Notes: generated by a model from the sequence alone, not told the origin. 64,000 nt of DNA from Duncaniella muricolitica (GCA_025808375.1 CP061009.1:1798001-1862000), one strand, 5' to 3'; counted from the first letter of the stretch, positions 16,967 to 25,394 are shown. A program made the numbers and translations.

Positions 16967-18949
16967 ATGATTATACATCAGTCACTACATGGTTACAAGA
17001 ATGGCCATCACAAGCTTGCCGCCTCACTTTCCCTCCCAATAGAAAGCGAGAATAAAATGTTGCTTTTCAGTGACTGGTCGGAATATGATGGTGGTGTAGA
17101 CGGCGATATGTCGTACATCACTTGTTATCCATTAGGAGATAGCCTCCATTACGTGGTTGCAAAAACTTGGTACGCGCAAGAGGCTGAACGGCCAGGTAGT
17201 GTTTGGACTCATTCATTAATTATCCCTATAAATGATCTTAGGGATGATTTTAATTTTGCAACACTTGAAAGTTATTTTCATCGTCCTGATGGGTCAGAAT
17301 ACAATTACTTCCTGCCTCTTGAAATCTCTACTAAAGAGGAACTAATAAAAGATGTCCCAATCCCAATGTCTGGAGAGGAAGACATTATAGAAAGTGCCTA
17401 TTATACCTTATCACTTTCATCCGGTAAGGTGATTATTCCCGTCATACAACCATCGAGGTATTATAGAACATTACTTCTTTCTATACTTCAACACCTTCCA
17501 TTAGGAATATTAAGGAACGTAACTGCATGTAGCGGATGGTCTTCTCATAAGAAGAATGATTCATATTCTTTTAATTTAATTTTTTGTTCCGGTATAAACT
17601 CAGTTTTCGGTGTAAATAAAGAGTGTGAAATACCTGTAGTTCACTCCGAACAACTGCACCATATTTCTGATTCCATTATACAAGGTAGTTCTACTCTTCC
17701 TGACCTTATCAGGTTTTTTTCTGATGATATAGAGACAGACCCTAATAAGTTGTATTCTGTTATTGCATTGGTATATGCTCTAGAAAATGCGTATAACAAC
17801 GATTTCAAAAAACTTACATATTCGGATATAGTAGAAACTATTACTCGTTGGTTCCCATCATCTTATGAGGGCTCAACTTTAAAAAAATTGTTTTTTGGGA
17901 AAAATACAGCTTTACTTTTTTGCGAAGAATTAGACTATTATGAGACATTGACAACTTTAAGAGATACGATTTTTGTTAATTGGGAATCAATTAATTTCAA
18001 TCAAAATGCGTCCTCATACCTATTATCTTCATTTGAAAATTATACATTAATTTGTGAAAAATTATCTTCAAAAGAAGTACAGATTAATTGTAAAGGCAAT
18101 TGGCTCTTGGAATATGCTTCCAGACATTTGCCCAAGGAGTGGATTACGCGTATATTTACTAACAACTGGAATGTATTCATCCGATTGGCTACAATAAATC
18201 CCGATATTTTATCAGAGGATTTTTGGATGAATCTAGGGGATACAAGATTTAACGAAATTTTGGACATTGTGCTTACTGATGAGTCAAATATAAATTTAGA
18301 TTGGTCAAAACTATCTGTGTCTATAATTTCCAAGAGTACTTCTATTACAATGGCGCAGATGAATGTCCTTTATAATAGAAACTCCAATCTTGTCAATTTG
18401 ATAATGGATCAAATTGACAATGGAGCCATCACAAATAATTCACAGTGGATTACTTTTGTATCTAATCATCCGAAAGAAACATTAACATGGTTGATAGGAA
18501 AAGATAGATTGTCTAATAGAACTACTGATTATCTAGTTACAAGCTTTAATGCTAACAGTTGGGTAGTTAAATCTATGGGGAGTGGTGTATGGGAAGCTTT
18601 TTATAAATCGTCTAACATTTTTAAGAGCCTCCGAAATTATATCTTCATGTTTGCATTGGCCAGCAACTGGAAGGATAATCTTTCATTAGCAATGTTAAAG
18701 CTGTCCTTCGTTAAGATCCACAATTCTTTGGCAAAGAACAGTGTTAACGAGAATGAGTGGCATGCATTATCTCCATATCTTGCGTCCTTACCTTTTTGGC
18801 AAAACTGGGACAATTGCAAAAAGCTGAGAATTGGTGTTGTCGAAACGCTTATTTCTTTAGGCTATTCTAAAGATGTCTTATATGATTTCACCAACTCTAA
18901 AAATCTAAATGCCATGCTTGTAAAGATATGGGAAAAGAAAAATAAATAG
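16967..18949 (+). CDS. GAP1-like protein (GTPase-associated protein 1)
   Basis: A protein of 660 residues from the ATG at 16967; a TTG at 16958 overlapping the previous stop is possible. The N-terminus reads IIHQSLHGYKNGHHKLAASLSL, matching the GAP1-N1 pattern HGY-x-x-GH-x-x-LA-x-S. It continues with WTHSLIIP, a further domain signature. The remainder is a long helical region with Trp/Leu-rich repeats that could be a scaffold or effector. It ends the eight-gene run starting at 7756. Predicted role: target or regulator of the two GTPases. Confidence 0.7.
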   Translation: MIIHQSLHGYKNGHHKLAASLSLPIESENKMLLFSDWSEYDGGVDGDMSYITCYPLGDSLHYVVAKTWYAQEAERPGSVWTHSLIIPINDLRDDFNFATLESYFHRPDGSEYNYFLPLEISTKEELIKDVPIPMSGEEDIIESAYYTLSLSSGKVIIPVIQPSRYYRTLLLSILQHLPLGILRNVTACSGWSSHKKNDSYSFNLIFCSGINSVFGVNKECEIPVVHSEQLHHISDSIIQGSSTLPDLIRFFSDDIETDPNKLYSVIALVYALENAYNNDFKKLTYSDIVETITRWFPSSYEGSTLKKLFFGKNTALLFCEELDYYETLTTLRDTIFVNWESINFNQNASSYLLSSFENYTLICEKLSSKEVQINCKGNWLLEYASRHLPKEWITRIFTNNWNVFIRLATINPDILSEDFWMNLGDTRFNEILDIVLTDESNINLDWSKLSVSIISKSTSITMAQMNVLYNRNSNLVNLIMDQIDNGAITNNSQWITFVSNHPKETLTWLIGKDRLSNRTTDYLVTSFNANSWVVKSMGSGVWEAFYKSSNIFKSLRNYIFMFALASNWKDNLSLAMLKLSFVKIHNSLAKNSVNENEWHALSPYLASLPFWQNWDNCKKLRIGVVETLISLGYSKDVLYDFTNSKNLNAMLVKIWEKKNK

Positions 18950-19055
18950 TAATACATTGTCTGTACTATTTCACTTGTTAGATAATTATACTCATTTGAA
19001 TCGAGAGTTGTGATAAGCATTAACTATACCGCAAATAGGTAGTAGTATTTTTATT

Positions 19056-19820
19056 ATGAGTAATATGCTATATAAATATCTTGATATTGATGGAGCTATA
19101 ATGATGCTACATTATAGCAATTTGATGTATGCTAATGCGACTACATTCAATGACCCGTTTGATTGTCACCCATGTTTGATTGACTTTTCTAAAGTTCCAT
19201 CTGAAAAATGTAAGATTTGGGATGCAGCAATTATTGAAGACTTAGAATCTAACCGATACATAAACAATAGGAACGATTTATGGATTTGTTGTTTATCTAA
19301 AGTATATGATTCTCTATTGATGTGGAGCTACTATAACAAACATGTAGGTGTATGTATAGGCCTTAATATGGAGCAGGTTAAAAAATATATCCATGCCGGA
19401 TATGGTATGATAGTAACTACGCAAGCACGAGTAGTAAAATATACTGACATTATCAACAAACCGGATTACTACCGTGACCGTGAAGATTTTTTCTCTTATC
19501 AAGTATTCACAAAAGCAAAAGCGTGGGAACATGAACAGGAAATGAGATTATATATCTTTAAACCCTCGCCAATGTTTATGGCGTTATTGCCGTTTCAAGA
19601 AGATAAAAACGAACTTAATTGGGAAAAAGTAAGGTCATTTATAAAAATTGGACCGGAATGCTTTGATTCAATATATTTAGGTGTGAATATTGATACGACC
19701 GATAAGGGAAAAATAATCAAGCTTGCAAAGAAAGTTAATCCTGAAATAAAGGTCTATAAGATGATTCCCGATACAAGTTCATTTAATCTAATAGCAACTA
19801 AAGAAGAGGAAATATTATAA
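19056..19820 (+). CDS. DUF2971 protein
   Basis: A 254-residue DUF2971 member. Signatures: LYKYLDIDGAIMMLHYSNLMYANATTFNDPFD near the N-terminus, WICCLSKVYDSLLMWSYYNKHVGVCIGL in the middle and WEHEQEMRLYIF later. The family is common in defence islands, and its biochemical role is not established; the conserved YKY, FNDPFD, MWSYY and EMR positions suggest an ancient enzyme fold. A gap of 106 bases separates it from the GAP1-like gene, so it may have its own promoter, though I see no convincing one. Low GC like the neighbouring cargo. Confidence 0.75.
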   Translation: MSNMLYKYLDIDGAIMMLHYSNLMYANATTFNDPFDCHPCLIDFSKVPSEKCKIWDAAIIEDLESNRYINNRNDLWICCLSKVYDSLLMWSYYNKHVGVCIGLNMEQVKKYIHAGYGMIVTTQARVVKYTDIINKPDYYRDREDFFSYQVFTKAKAWEHEQEMRLYIFKPSPMFMALLPFQEDKNELNWEKVRSFIKIGPECFDSIYLGVNIDTTDKGKIIKLAKKVNPEIKVYKMIPDTSSFNLIATKEEEIL

Positions 19821-19845
19821 ACAAAATTTATGACAACTCTTTACT

Positions 19846-20865
19846 ATGGCGAAGAAGTTTGAGATACGAAATAGTACGGCGGAGTTCCTGATCTTTCAGA
19901 TTGAGGGGAAGGAGGATAGTGTACAGGTGGTGTACAGGGATGAAAGTATCTGGTGTACGCAGAAGGCTATGGCGCAGCTTTTTGATGTGGGTGTTCCGGC
20001 CATAAGCAAACATCTGAAGAATATTTTTGAGACAGGAGAACTTGTAGAGAATTCAGTTATTTCCAAAATGGAAACAACTGCATCCGACGGCAAAAACTAC
20101 ATCACCACCTTCTATAATCTTGATGCCATTATATCGGTAGGTTATCGGGTGAGTAGCACACGAGCTACCCAATTCCGGCAGTGGTGTACTTTCGTACTGC
20201 GTCAGTTTGCCATTCGGGGATATGTGATTGATAAGAAGCGGATGGAGAACGGCTCGTTTATTGGAGAGGATTATTTTGAGCATCTGTTGGCTGAGATTCG
20301 CGAGATACGTCTGAGCGAACGCCGTTTCTATCAGAAGCTGACAGATATATACTCCACAGCGATAGACTATAACCGTGATGCGCCGACCACACGGCTTTTC
20401 TTCAAAAAGGTACAGAATAAGATGCACTATGCAGTGCATGGACATACCGCAGCTGAACTGATTGTGAAGAGAGCCGATGCGGAGAAAGAACACATGGGAC
20501 TGACAACGTGGGAAAATGCGCCTCACGGTAAAATAGTAAAGCCCGATGTCACCATCGCCAAGAATTATCTCAAGGAGAACGAGCTGGAGGATATGGGACG
20601 GCTTGTCAATGCCGTCCTCGATATGGCGGAGCGAATGGCGAAGCGGCATATCCCTATGACTATGGAGGATTGGGCGAATCGTATAGACATTATACTTGAA
20701 GCAACCGGCGATGCAGTTCTAACCGATGCCGGAAAGATAACTGCTGAATTTGCCAAAAGTTTTGCTGAGTCGGAGTTTGAGAAATACCGTATTATCCAAG
20801 ACCGTCTCTTCCAATCAGACTTCGACCGTTTCAACGACAACCTTCTTTCATTGGATACAGAATAA
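19846..20865 (+). CDS. RhuM family protein
   Basis: A 339-residue RhuM homolog. N-terminal features: QVVYRDESIWCTQKAMAQLFDVGVPAISKHLKNIFETGEL, a Bro-N/KilA-like DNA-binding segment, then YNLDAIISVGYRVSSTRATQFRQW. The C-terminal half (FFKKVQNKMHYAVHGHTAAELI) matches the family as well. RhuM genes occur in pathogenicity islands and beside restriction genes; the function is unknown beyond presumed DNA binding. GC rises here relative to the genes on the left, suggesting a separate acquisition. It is nine bases from the next small gene. Confidence 0.85.
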   Translation: MAKKFEIRNSTAEFLIFQIEGKEDSVQVVYRDESIWCTQKAMAQLFDVGVPAISKHLKNIFETGELVENSVISKMETTASDGKNYITTFYNLDAIISVGYRVSSTRATQFRQWCTFVLRQFAIRGYVIDKKRMENGSFIGEDYFEHLLAEIREIRLSERRFYQKLTDIYSTAIDYNRDAPTTRLFFKKVQNKMHYAVHGHTAAELIVKRADAEKEHMGLTTWENAPHGKIVKPDVTIAKNYLKENELEDMGRLVNAVLDMAERMAKRHIPMTMEDWANRIDIILEATGDAVLTDAGKITAEFAKSFAESEFEKYRIIQDRLFQSDFDRFNDNLLSLDTE

Positions 20866-20874
20866 TCAATTGCC

Positions 20875-21285
20875 ATGACATACGAAGAAAAATATAAAGA
20901 ACTGGTGGAGTTGTCGCATAGCGATAACCCTGAAATAAAAGAGAAGGCAGATGCGTGGCTTATCGGTATTGGGCTTCAGGGAGCAGCGGAACTGAAGGTT
21001 TCAGCGTTTCTGCTTGATTTGGCAATCAGAAACGTAAAGGGCGAAATAACACGTGACGAAGTTAGTCAGTCATTAAACGTCCATTACGCCAATATGCCTA
21101 AGACTGAGACAAAGCGCAGTCCTGGATTGGATGGAGATTACGAAATCATACCTCCCGATTCTCCAAGAATAAAGGAAATTGAAGAATGGAGTCGAAAAAT
21201 TCGTCCAGGTCTTTACACAAATACCGATAAAAATAGTTCAATGAGCAATATTTGCACTTTGAGAGAACCGGATTACAGGAAATAG
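20875..21285 (+). CDS. Small uncharacterized protein after RhuM
   Basis: A 136-residue protein I do not recognise. The first 75 residues are helical and charged (YEEKYKELVELSHSDNPEIKEKADAWL). A less ordered C-terminus follows (PGLDGDYEIIPPDSPRIKEIEEWSRKIRPG). There is no membrane span. It is probably cotranscribed with the RhuM gene, from which it is separated by nine bases, and the hairpins at 21307-21351 end the unit. Confidence 0.5.
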   Translation: MTYEEKYKELVELSHSDNPEIKEKADAWLIGIGLQGAAELKVSAFLLDLAIRNVKGEITRDEVSQSLNVHYANMPKTETKRSPGLDGDYEIIPPDSPRIKEIEEWSRKIRPGLYTNTDKNSSMSNICTLREPDYRK

Positions 21286-21306
21286 TTTCACCGCATCAGA
21301 ATAGAC

Positions 21307-21351
21307 AATCTGCGACAAAATTTGTCGCATAAACAAATTAAGTCGCAGATT
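21307..21351. terminator. Two mutually exclusive hairpins between convergent genes
   Basis: TGCGACAAA (21311-21319) and TTTGTCGCA (21321-21329) form a perfect nine-base palindrome around one A. AATCTGCGAC (21307-21316) also pairs perfectly with GTCGCAGATT (21342-21351). The two structures compete for the same left arm. The site lies between the convergent genes ending at 21285 and 21357, so a bidirectional terminator is likely; there is no clear T run. Confidence 0.5.
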
Positions 21352-21356
21352 CTCAA

Positions 21357-21662
21357 TTACTCAAATTCGAGTTGCTCCAGTAATATTCTTTCAATGTCGC
21401 GTTTGAAATCAGTACGATTGTATCTCTCACCGGAACACATTTCACAACTGCAGGGTTGCCCGGTAGTGCGATATACCTGACACCATTTTACTTTACGAAG
21501 TTCTTTCCAAGTTGCAGCTTCTCGAATTGGTCCATGTGAACCAAACTCAACATACACGGGAGCAAATGCTCTAAAAATAGTGCGTAACCTATTACGCCAC
21601 ACGCGTTTCTTTTGGATGCGTCGCCACGCACGGGGTGATGTTCTGTCCATCGTCACGTTCAA
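21357..21662 (-). CDS. Small basic CxC-x2-C protein
   Basis: A 101-residue, very basic protein (RAWRRIQKKRVWRNRLRTIFR at the N-terminus). The C-terminal half carries a compact cysteine motif, QPCSCEMCSGERY, likely a zinc knuckle. Small Arg-rich proteins with a CSC-x2-C motif are, as I recall, often found beside RNA-repair genes in bacteria and phages, so RNA binding is plausible. It lies upstream of neither metallophosphoesterase but downstream of both on the same strand, 107 bases after 21770, perhaps the same transcript. Confidence 0.55.
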   Translation of the reverse strand: MNVTMDRTSPRAWRRIQKKRVWRNRLRTIFRAFAPVYVEFGSHGPIREAATWKELRKVKWCQVYRTTGQPCSCEMCSGERYNRTDFKRDIERILLEQLEFE

Positions 21663-21769
21663 TTATTGATTTCAGGAACGTGAAGCTTAAAGAGGACATA
21701 GTATAATTTTCATTCATAAGTCTTAGTTTTTTAAGTCTAACATGCAACAATAATTGTGCCAAAGTTCAT

Positions 21770-22342
21770 TTAGACGCTTGAAGTTGTTTCAGGATTTTTG
21801 CCCGGACTTGCGAATGACAGAGGAGTGAAGTTGTTGTTGTCAACTCCGACATCGAGTTGGGTCGGATATAGATACTGTAGTCGTCCGGCATCTATTCCGG
21901 TGTTGGATGGGCGGGTGTGAACGTGTCCGAACAACTGCCACACGTCATCCTTGTACCCTCCCTCAAAACACAGGTATGGATAGTGGCTTAGATAGATTTT
22001 CTTTTTCCCAATCTCTATGCGCATTGCCATTGCAACGTGTTCAAAGCGTTCGATAAAGCCCTGCCTGATGTTTTTGAGATCGTGATTACCGAGAGTCAGA
22101 TAAATCTTGCCGTTGAGTCGATTAAGTATTTTATTCCATTCGGCTGTGCCTCCAAGGCAAAAGTCTCCGAGGTGGAACACTGTATCGTCTTCACCGACAA
22201 CACTATTCCAGTTGTCTATCATCGCCTCGTTCATCTCATCAGTGCTTTTGAAAGGACGCTGACAATATTGGATGATATTGGTATGATTGAAATGGGTGTC
22301 AGACGTGAAGAGCACCTTATCACCATCAAATTTATAGTTCAT
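21770..22342 (-). CDS. Metallophosphoesterase, phage-type
   Basis: A 190-residue calcineurin-like phosphoesterase: SDTHFNHTNII at the N-terminus, HLGDFCLGG, LTLGNHDLKN, LSHYPYLCFEGG and FGHVHTRPS. This short version (TFSDTHFGH-type) is common in phages and mobile elements; the natural substrate is unknown, probably a phosphodiester. Its start overlaps the end of the next upstream metallophosphoesterase by 11 bases, so the two are made together. All metal ligands seem present. Could be RNA end-processing given the CSC-x2-C neighbour. Confidence 0.85.
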   Translation of the reverse strand: MNYKFDGDKVLFTSDTHFNHTNIIQYCQRPFKSTDEMNEAMIDNWNSVVGEDDTVFHLGDFCLGGTAEWNKILNRLNGKIYLTLGNHDLKNIRQGFIERFEHVAMAMRIEIGKKKIYLSHYPYLCFEGGYKDDVWQLFGHVHTRPSNTGIDAGRLQYLYPTQLDVGVDNNNFTPLSFASPGKNPETTSSV

Positions 22343-23111
22343 TGTCTTCGATTTCTATTATGGCATCCCGGCGGAAACTGGTTTGCTCTCCGTGAAATGT
22401 GTAGCCAAGCTGATTGCAGATACACCGGGTATTGCCTATTATTTTGTTTATGTTTCGATGTGAATGACCATATATCCAATAGTCTATACGGCTGTCGGCT
22501 ATAAAGTTGCCCAATTCTACAGTAAATGCGCCGTTGATTGGACTTCTTTTGAACTCATCAGCCATCAGCGCAAAAGACGGTACATGGTGTGTGGCGACAA
22601 TAACGTGCCGAGCCTTACTTTCAGCGACACTCCGCTCAATGAATTCACGACACGTATCATGCTCCTGATTGAAACGCTGAGCAGAAAGTCGGAACTGTCC
22701 GTTGCGTATTCTATGGAAATCGGTTACACCTCGCTCGGTCTGGAATTCCTCGTGGGGAGGAATCTTTGCCCAAAGTGTAGATGCTATAAGCTCTATATCC
22801 TGAGATATGGGAATAACACAGTTATAGACCGCCTTTACATTTGGGCGAATGTTGAGTTGCCAACCTTCGTGAAGCTCGTTGATGTCGAAACTTTTGTAGA
22901 GTTCATGATTACCCGGAATGACTATTGTCTGCCGGAAGTTCTCGGCACACCAATCCCAGAACGGATGCCGTTCGTAGTTTTCATCTCCGAGATAACCGAT
23001 GTCACCGACAAGAACGAGTACGTCGCCAACGGGCAGTAACGGATTATCTTTGAGCCATCTGCTGTTTTCATGAAACTCCAGATGTAAATCAGATGCGTAT
23101 TGGATTTTCAT
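22332..23111 (-). CDS. Metallophosphoesterase
   Basis: A 259-residue calcineurin-like phosphoesterase with SDLHLEFHEN at residues 6-15, VGDIGYLG, PGNHELYK, THHVPSF and YGHSHRNI. All metal-binding positions are present. It differs from the neighbour at 21770 in length and sequence and is closer to the YkuE/DUF-type stand-alone hydrolases. A well-matched promoter lies about 400 bases upstream (23520-23551), leaving a long leader. The following gene overlaps it by 11 bases. Substrate unknown. Confidence 0.85.
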   Translation of the reverse strand: MKIQYASDLHLEFHENSRWLKDNPLLPVGDVLVLVGDIGYLGDENYERHPFWDWCAENFRQTIVIPGNHELYKSFDINELHEGWQLNIRPNVKAVYNCVIPISQDIELIASTLWAKIPPHEEFQTERGVTDFHRIRNGQFRLSAQRFNQEHDTCREFIERSVAESKARHVIVATHHVPSFALMADEFKRSPINGAFTVELGNFIADSRIDYWIYGHSHRNINKIIGNTRCICNQLGYTFHGEQTSFRRDAIIEIEDNEL

Positions 23112-23201
23112 ACATTTTTGTTTAGTTGTTGAAACGTTGGTGCTTGCTGTGTCCGTAGCTAATCGTGGTGGAGAAGGTTATACCAGTATGGACACAAAAA
23201 A

Positions 23202-23239
23202 CAACTGTCGGGAAGTTGGTAAAGACTTTCCGACAGTTG
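23202..23239 (-). promoter_or_regulatory. Stem-loop in the long leader of the metallophosphoesterase pair
   Basis: CAACTGTCGGGAAG (23202-23215) pairs with CTTTCCGACAGTTG (23226-23239), 14 pairs with one G-U pair, around a 10-base loop. On the minus strand it is followed by TTTTTT (plus-strand A run at 23195-23201), which makes it look like an intrinsic terminator placed about 85 bases ahead of the gene, i.e. an attenuator candidate. Confidence 0.55.
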
Positions 23240-23519
23240 GTGTATTTCAGTTCGTCTGTTTTGACGATTAATTTATCTCGGTAGAGCCACTGAAACAACG
23301 CAGTCGGGAATATCCGCGTAATGATGTTGTATTTGCTGACAGCACACAAGGCATGCTTTCGGAGCGTTTTAAGCTCTGAATGGCTGTTTTAGTCGGTATG
23401 TTATAGTGCTGTCTAAACATCTGTTTCAGAATTTGCGGTGGATAACTTTACCTACAGCATCGCGAACCGGCTATGCCGACTTTCGCTAAGTTTCCACTCG
23501 CGATTTTTAATTGTGGGCG

Positions 23520-23551
23520 CAAAGTTAATACTTTTTCACAATTCAACCAAA
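23520..23551 (-). promoter_or_regulatory. Promoter for the metallophosphoesterase pair
   Basis: On the minus strand TTTG (23548-23551) is followed after exactly 20 bases by TAACTTTG (23520-23527), a full match to the Bacteroidetes -33/-7 pair. Transcription would begin near 23513, giving a roughly 400-base untranslated leader to the start at 23111. No convincing gene lies in 23112-23735. Confidence 0.65.
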
Positions 23552-23657
23552 TTGTTTTTAGAATATGAATACTTTACGCCTAATCTCGTTCATAAAAGTA
23601 CAACATATAATACCCTATTCATTCCAAAGACTTTTACTGGGCATTTGTATTAATGAA

Positions 23658-23735
23658 AGTATGTTTTATCATACTCTCATTTGGTTGCGTCAGGATTTCT
23701 TGCTATATTTGCACAAAAGTTTATTATGTCATACT
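23658..23735 (+). promoter_or_regulatory. hipBST promoter with two operator copies
   Basis: TTTG (23680-23683), 20 bases, then TATATTTG (23704-23711): an exact Bacteroidetes promoter. A palindrome AGTATG-TTTTAT-CATACT (23658-23675) lies just upstream of the -33. A related 18-base copy (AGTTTATTATGTCATACT, 23718-23735) lies between the -7 and the start codon, abutting it. The copies are 60 bases apart, so HipB dimers could bracket the promoter or loop it. The leader is very short. Confidence 0.65.
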
Positions 23736-23936
23736 ATGGAGCTTAAAGATATAATGAAACAACGCCGGGAAACGCTATCCCTCACACAACAAGATCTCGC
23801 TGAAATGGCACAGGTCGGAGTTGCCACAATCAAGGATATTGAGCGTGGCAAGGGAAATCCTGCGTTAAACACCGTAAAGAAGATTCTTGAGGTTCTCGGC
23901 ATTGAGATTGATTACAAGATACGACAGACTATATAA
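23736..23936 (+). CDS. hipB: HipB-type antitoxin (XRE repressor)
   Basis: A 66-residue HTH protein from the ATG at 23736, immediately after an operator copy; longer reading upstream would run through the promoter and is rejected. The HTH is RRETLSLTQQDLAEMAQVGVATIKDIERGKGNPALNTVKKILEVLGIE. It lacks a long C-terminal tail. In HipBST systems HipB is the DNA-binding partner that, with HipS and HipT, represses the operon. It is 13 bases from hipS. Confidence 0.85.
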   Translation: MELKDIMKQRRETLSLTQQDLAEMAQVGVATIKDIERGKGNPALNTVKKILEVLGIEIDYKIRQTI

Positions 23937-23949
23937 TTCCCATTGACAA

Positions 23950-24279
23950 ATGAGAGAGTTGGCAGTATATTACAATGATATAGAAGCCGGGGTACTCACA
24001 GAGAAATATCCCGGAGCAGACTATACGTTCCAGTACAAAGAGGACTATCTAAATTCCGCATTGCCTCCGATTTCAGCGACTTTACCCAAGCAAAGCACCG
24101 CATTTAATTCCGAGCATCTTTTCCCATTTTTTTCTAATATGGTTCCTGAAGGAGCCAATCGACGGGTTATATGCCGTTCGCTAAGAATTGATGAGAATGA
24201 TTTTTTCGGGATTCTTGAAGCTATGGCCGACAAAGACTTCATCGGAGCGGTAAATATAAGGAGGATTAACAATGACTGA
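23950..24279 (+). CDS. hipS: HipS antitoxin (HipA N-subdomain protein)
   Basis: A 109-residue protein equal to the N-terminal subdomain 1 of HipA: LAVYYNDIEAGVLTEKYPG, YTFQYKEDYL, and ISATLPKQSTAFNSEHLFPFFSNMVPEGANRR. In the HipBST systems described in enteropathogenic E. coli, this separate subunit is the actual antitoxin of the HipT kinase. It overlaps hipT by eight bases and ends in a ribosome-binding sequence, AAGGAGG, for hipT. A split HipA by mutation is unlikely because both halves have proper starts. Confidence 0.85.
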   Translation: MRELAVYYNDIEAGVLTEKYPGADYTFQYKEDYLNSALPPISATLPKQSTAFNSEHLFPFFSNMVPEGANRRVICRSLRIDENDFFGILEAMADKDFIGAVNIRRINND

Positions 24280-25276
24280 AATAAAAAACTGTCCGTCACT
24301 ACTTTTAGATGGCTTTAATACATATAGCCCCAAAGCGACAAAAGTGCTCTTTGGAGGAGTAAAGGTAAATCCCATTCTCAATTTCGATATTGACGAGTTC
24401 AGAAATGCCGGTGAGATTGCCGAGGCGATGCACCGTATTTCTGTATCCGGTGTACAAGAAAAATTCCCTGCAGTAATTAAATCGGGCGAAATCAGAATTG
24501 CGGGGGACGATGAACGCTCTACTCATATCCTGAAACCTGCACCTTGGGATAAAACGCTTCGTGATCGCAAACTTATTCCGGCCAATGAGCATCTGACCAT
24601 GCAGATAGCGTCGCAGGTCTATGGCATACATACAGCAGCTAATGGATTGTGTTTCACGTCCAAAGGTCAGCCGGTATATATCACACGCCGTTTCGATATC
24701 CTGCCCGACAGCTCAAAACTGCCTATGGAAGATTTCGCTTCGTTAGTCGGCAAAAACGAACAGACCGCCGGCCTTCATTTCAAGTATAACGGTAGCTACG
24801 AGGATATTGCCAAGGCAATTCGGGCAAACGTCGCCGCATGGATGGTTGATATGGAACGATTCTTTGAATTAGTCGTATTCAACTATATCTACGCAAACGG
24901 CGATGCTCACCTTAAAAATTTCTCTCTGATTCTTAACGGGCAAGATTACCGCTTAGCTCCTGCTTACGACCTTCTGAACACCAGCCTCCATGTAAATGGA
25001 GATGATCTTGGTCTTGACGGGGGACTATCTCCGGACATTGAGAAAAGCGACGTATTTGATAAAACCGGACATCCCTGCCGTCTCGACTTCGAGAGGTTCG
25101 GCAACAAAATCGGCTTGGTAAAAAGACGTATGGATAAAATCCTCAACAAGTACACCTCCCTGCCAGATGGCGCAATAAAACTCATTGCGCAAAGCGTCCT
25201 CCCCGACAAAGCGAAACGCAACTACATCCGTATCGTAAACGAGCGAATAACACGATTTATCAGAGAATCGGAGTGA
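24272..25276 (+). CDS. hipT: HipT-type serine/threonine kinase toxin
   Basis: A 334-residue HipA-fold kinase without the N-subdomain 1. The glycine-rich regulatory loop reads HRISVSGVQEKF with Ser57 and Ser59 arranged as the SxS autophosphorylation motif of HipT. The catalytic loop is NGDAHLKNF, and PAYDLL provides the metal-binding Asp. By analogy it phosphorylates an aminoacyl-tRNA synthetase and stops translation; the target in this organism is not known. AGGAGG precedes the ATG by seven bases. It ends the hip operon. Confidence 0.88.
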   Translation: MTEIKNCPSLLLDGFNTYSPKATKVLFGGVKVNPILNFDIDEFRNAGEIAEAMHRISVSGVQEKFPAVIKSGEIRIAGDDERSTHILKPAPWDKTLRDRKLIPANEHLTMQIASQVYGIHTAANGLCFTSKGQPVYITRRFDILPDSSKLPMEDFASLVGKNEQTAGLHFKYNGSYEDIAKAIRANVAAWMVDMERFFELVVFNYIYANGDAHLKNFSLILNGQDYRLAPAYDLLNTSLHVNGDDLGLDGGLSPDIEKSDVFDKTGHPCRLDFERFGNKIGLVKRRMDKILNKYTSLPDGAIKLIAQSVLPDKAKRNYIRIVNERITRFIRESE

Positions 25277-25386
25277 TTGTTAGGAAAGAATTGAGACAAG
25301 CGCATTTTTGCTGATTTTGTACGGCGCAGGACGCGAAGGCGAATGTTAAAATTTGCATATTGCCTTGATAATCGGAAGATTATCGC

Positions 25387-25394
25387 TATCTTTG
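25387..25394 (+). promoter_or_regulatory. -7 box upstream of integrase module A
   Basis: TATCTTTG matches TAnnTTTG. A CTTG 19 bases upstream (25364-25367) is a one-mismatch -33. It would give an RNA running through the shared motif (25540-25553) to the terminator at 25597-25623. Modules B and C have corresponding promoters at 37860-37891 and 58427-58457. Confidence 0.45.

Noticed and set aside
23122..23349. 75-codon open frame in the leader of the metallophosphoesterase
   Set aside because: No family features, and the frame spans a strong stem-loop and lacks a clear ribosome-binding site. Treated as leader.
23565..23735. Longer start for hipB
   Set aside because: The added residues would be encoded by the promoter and both operator copies.
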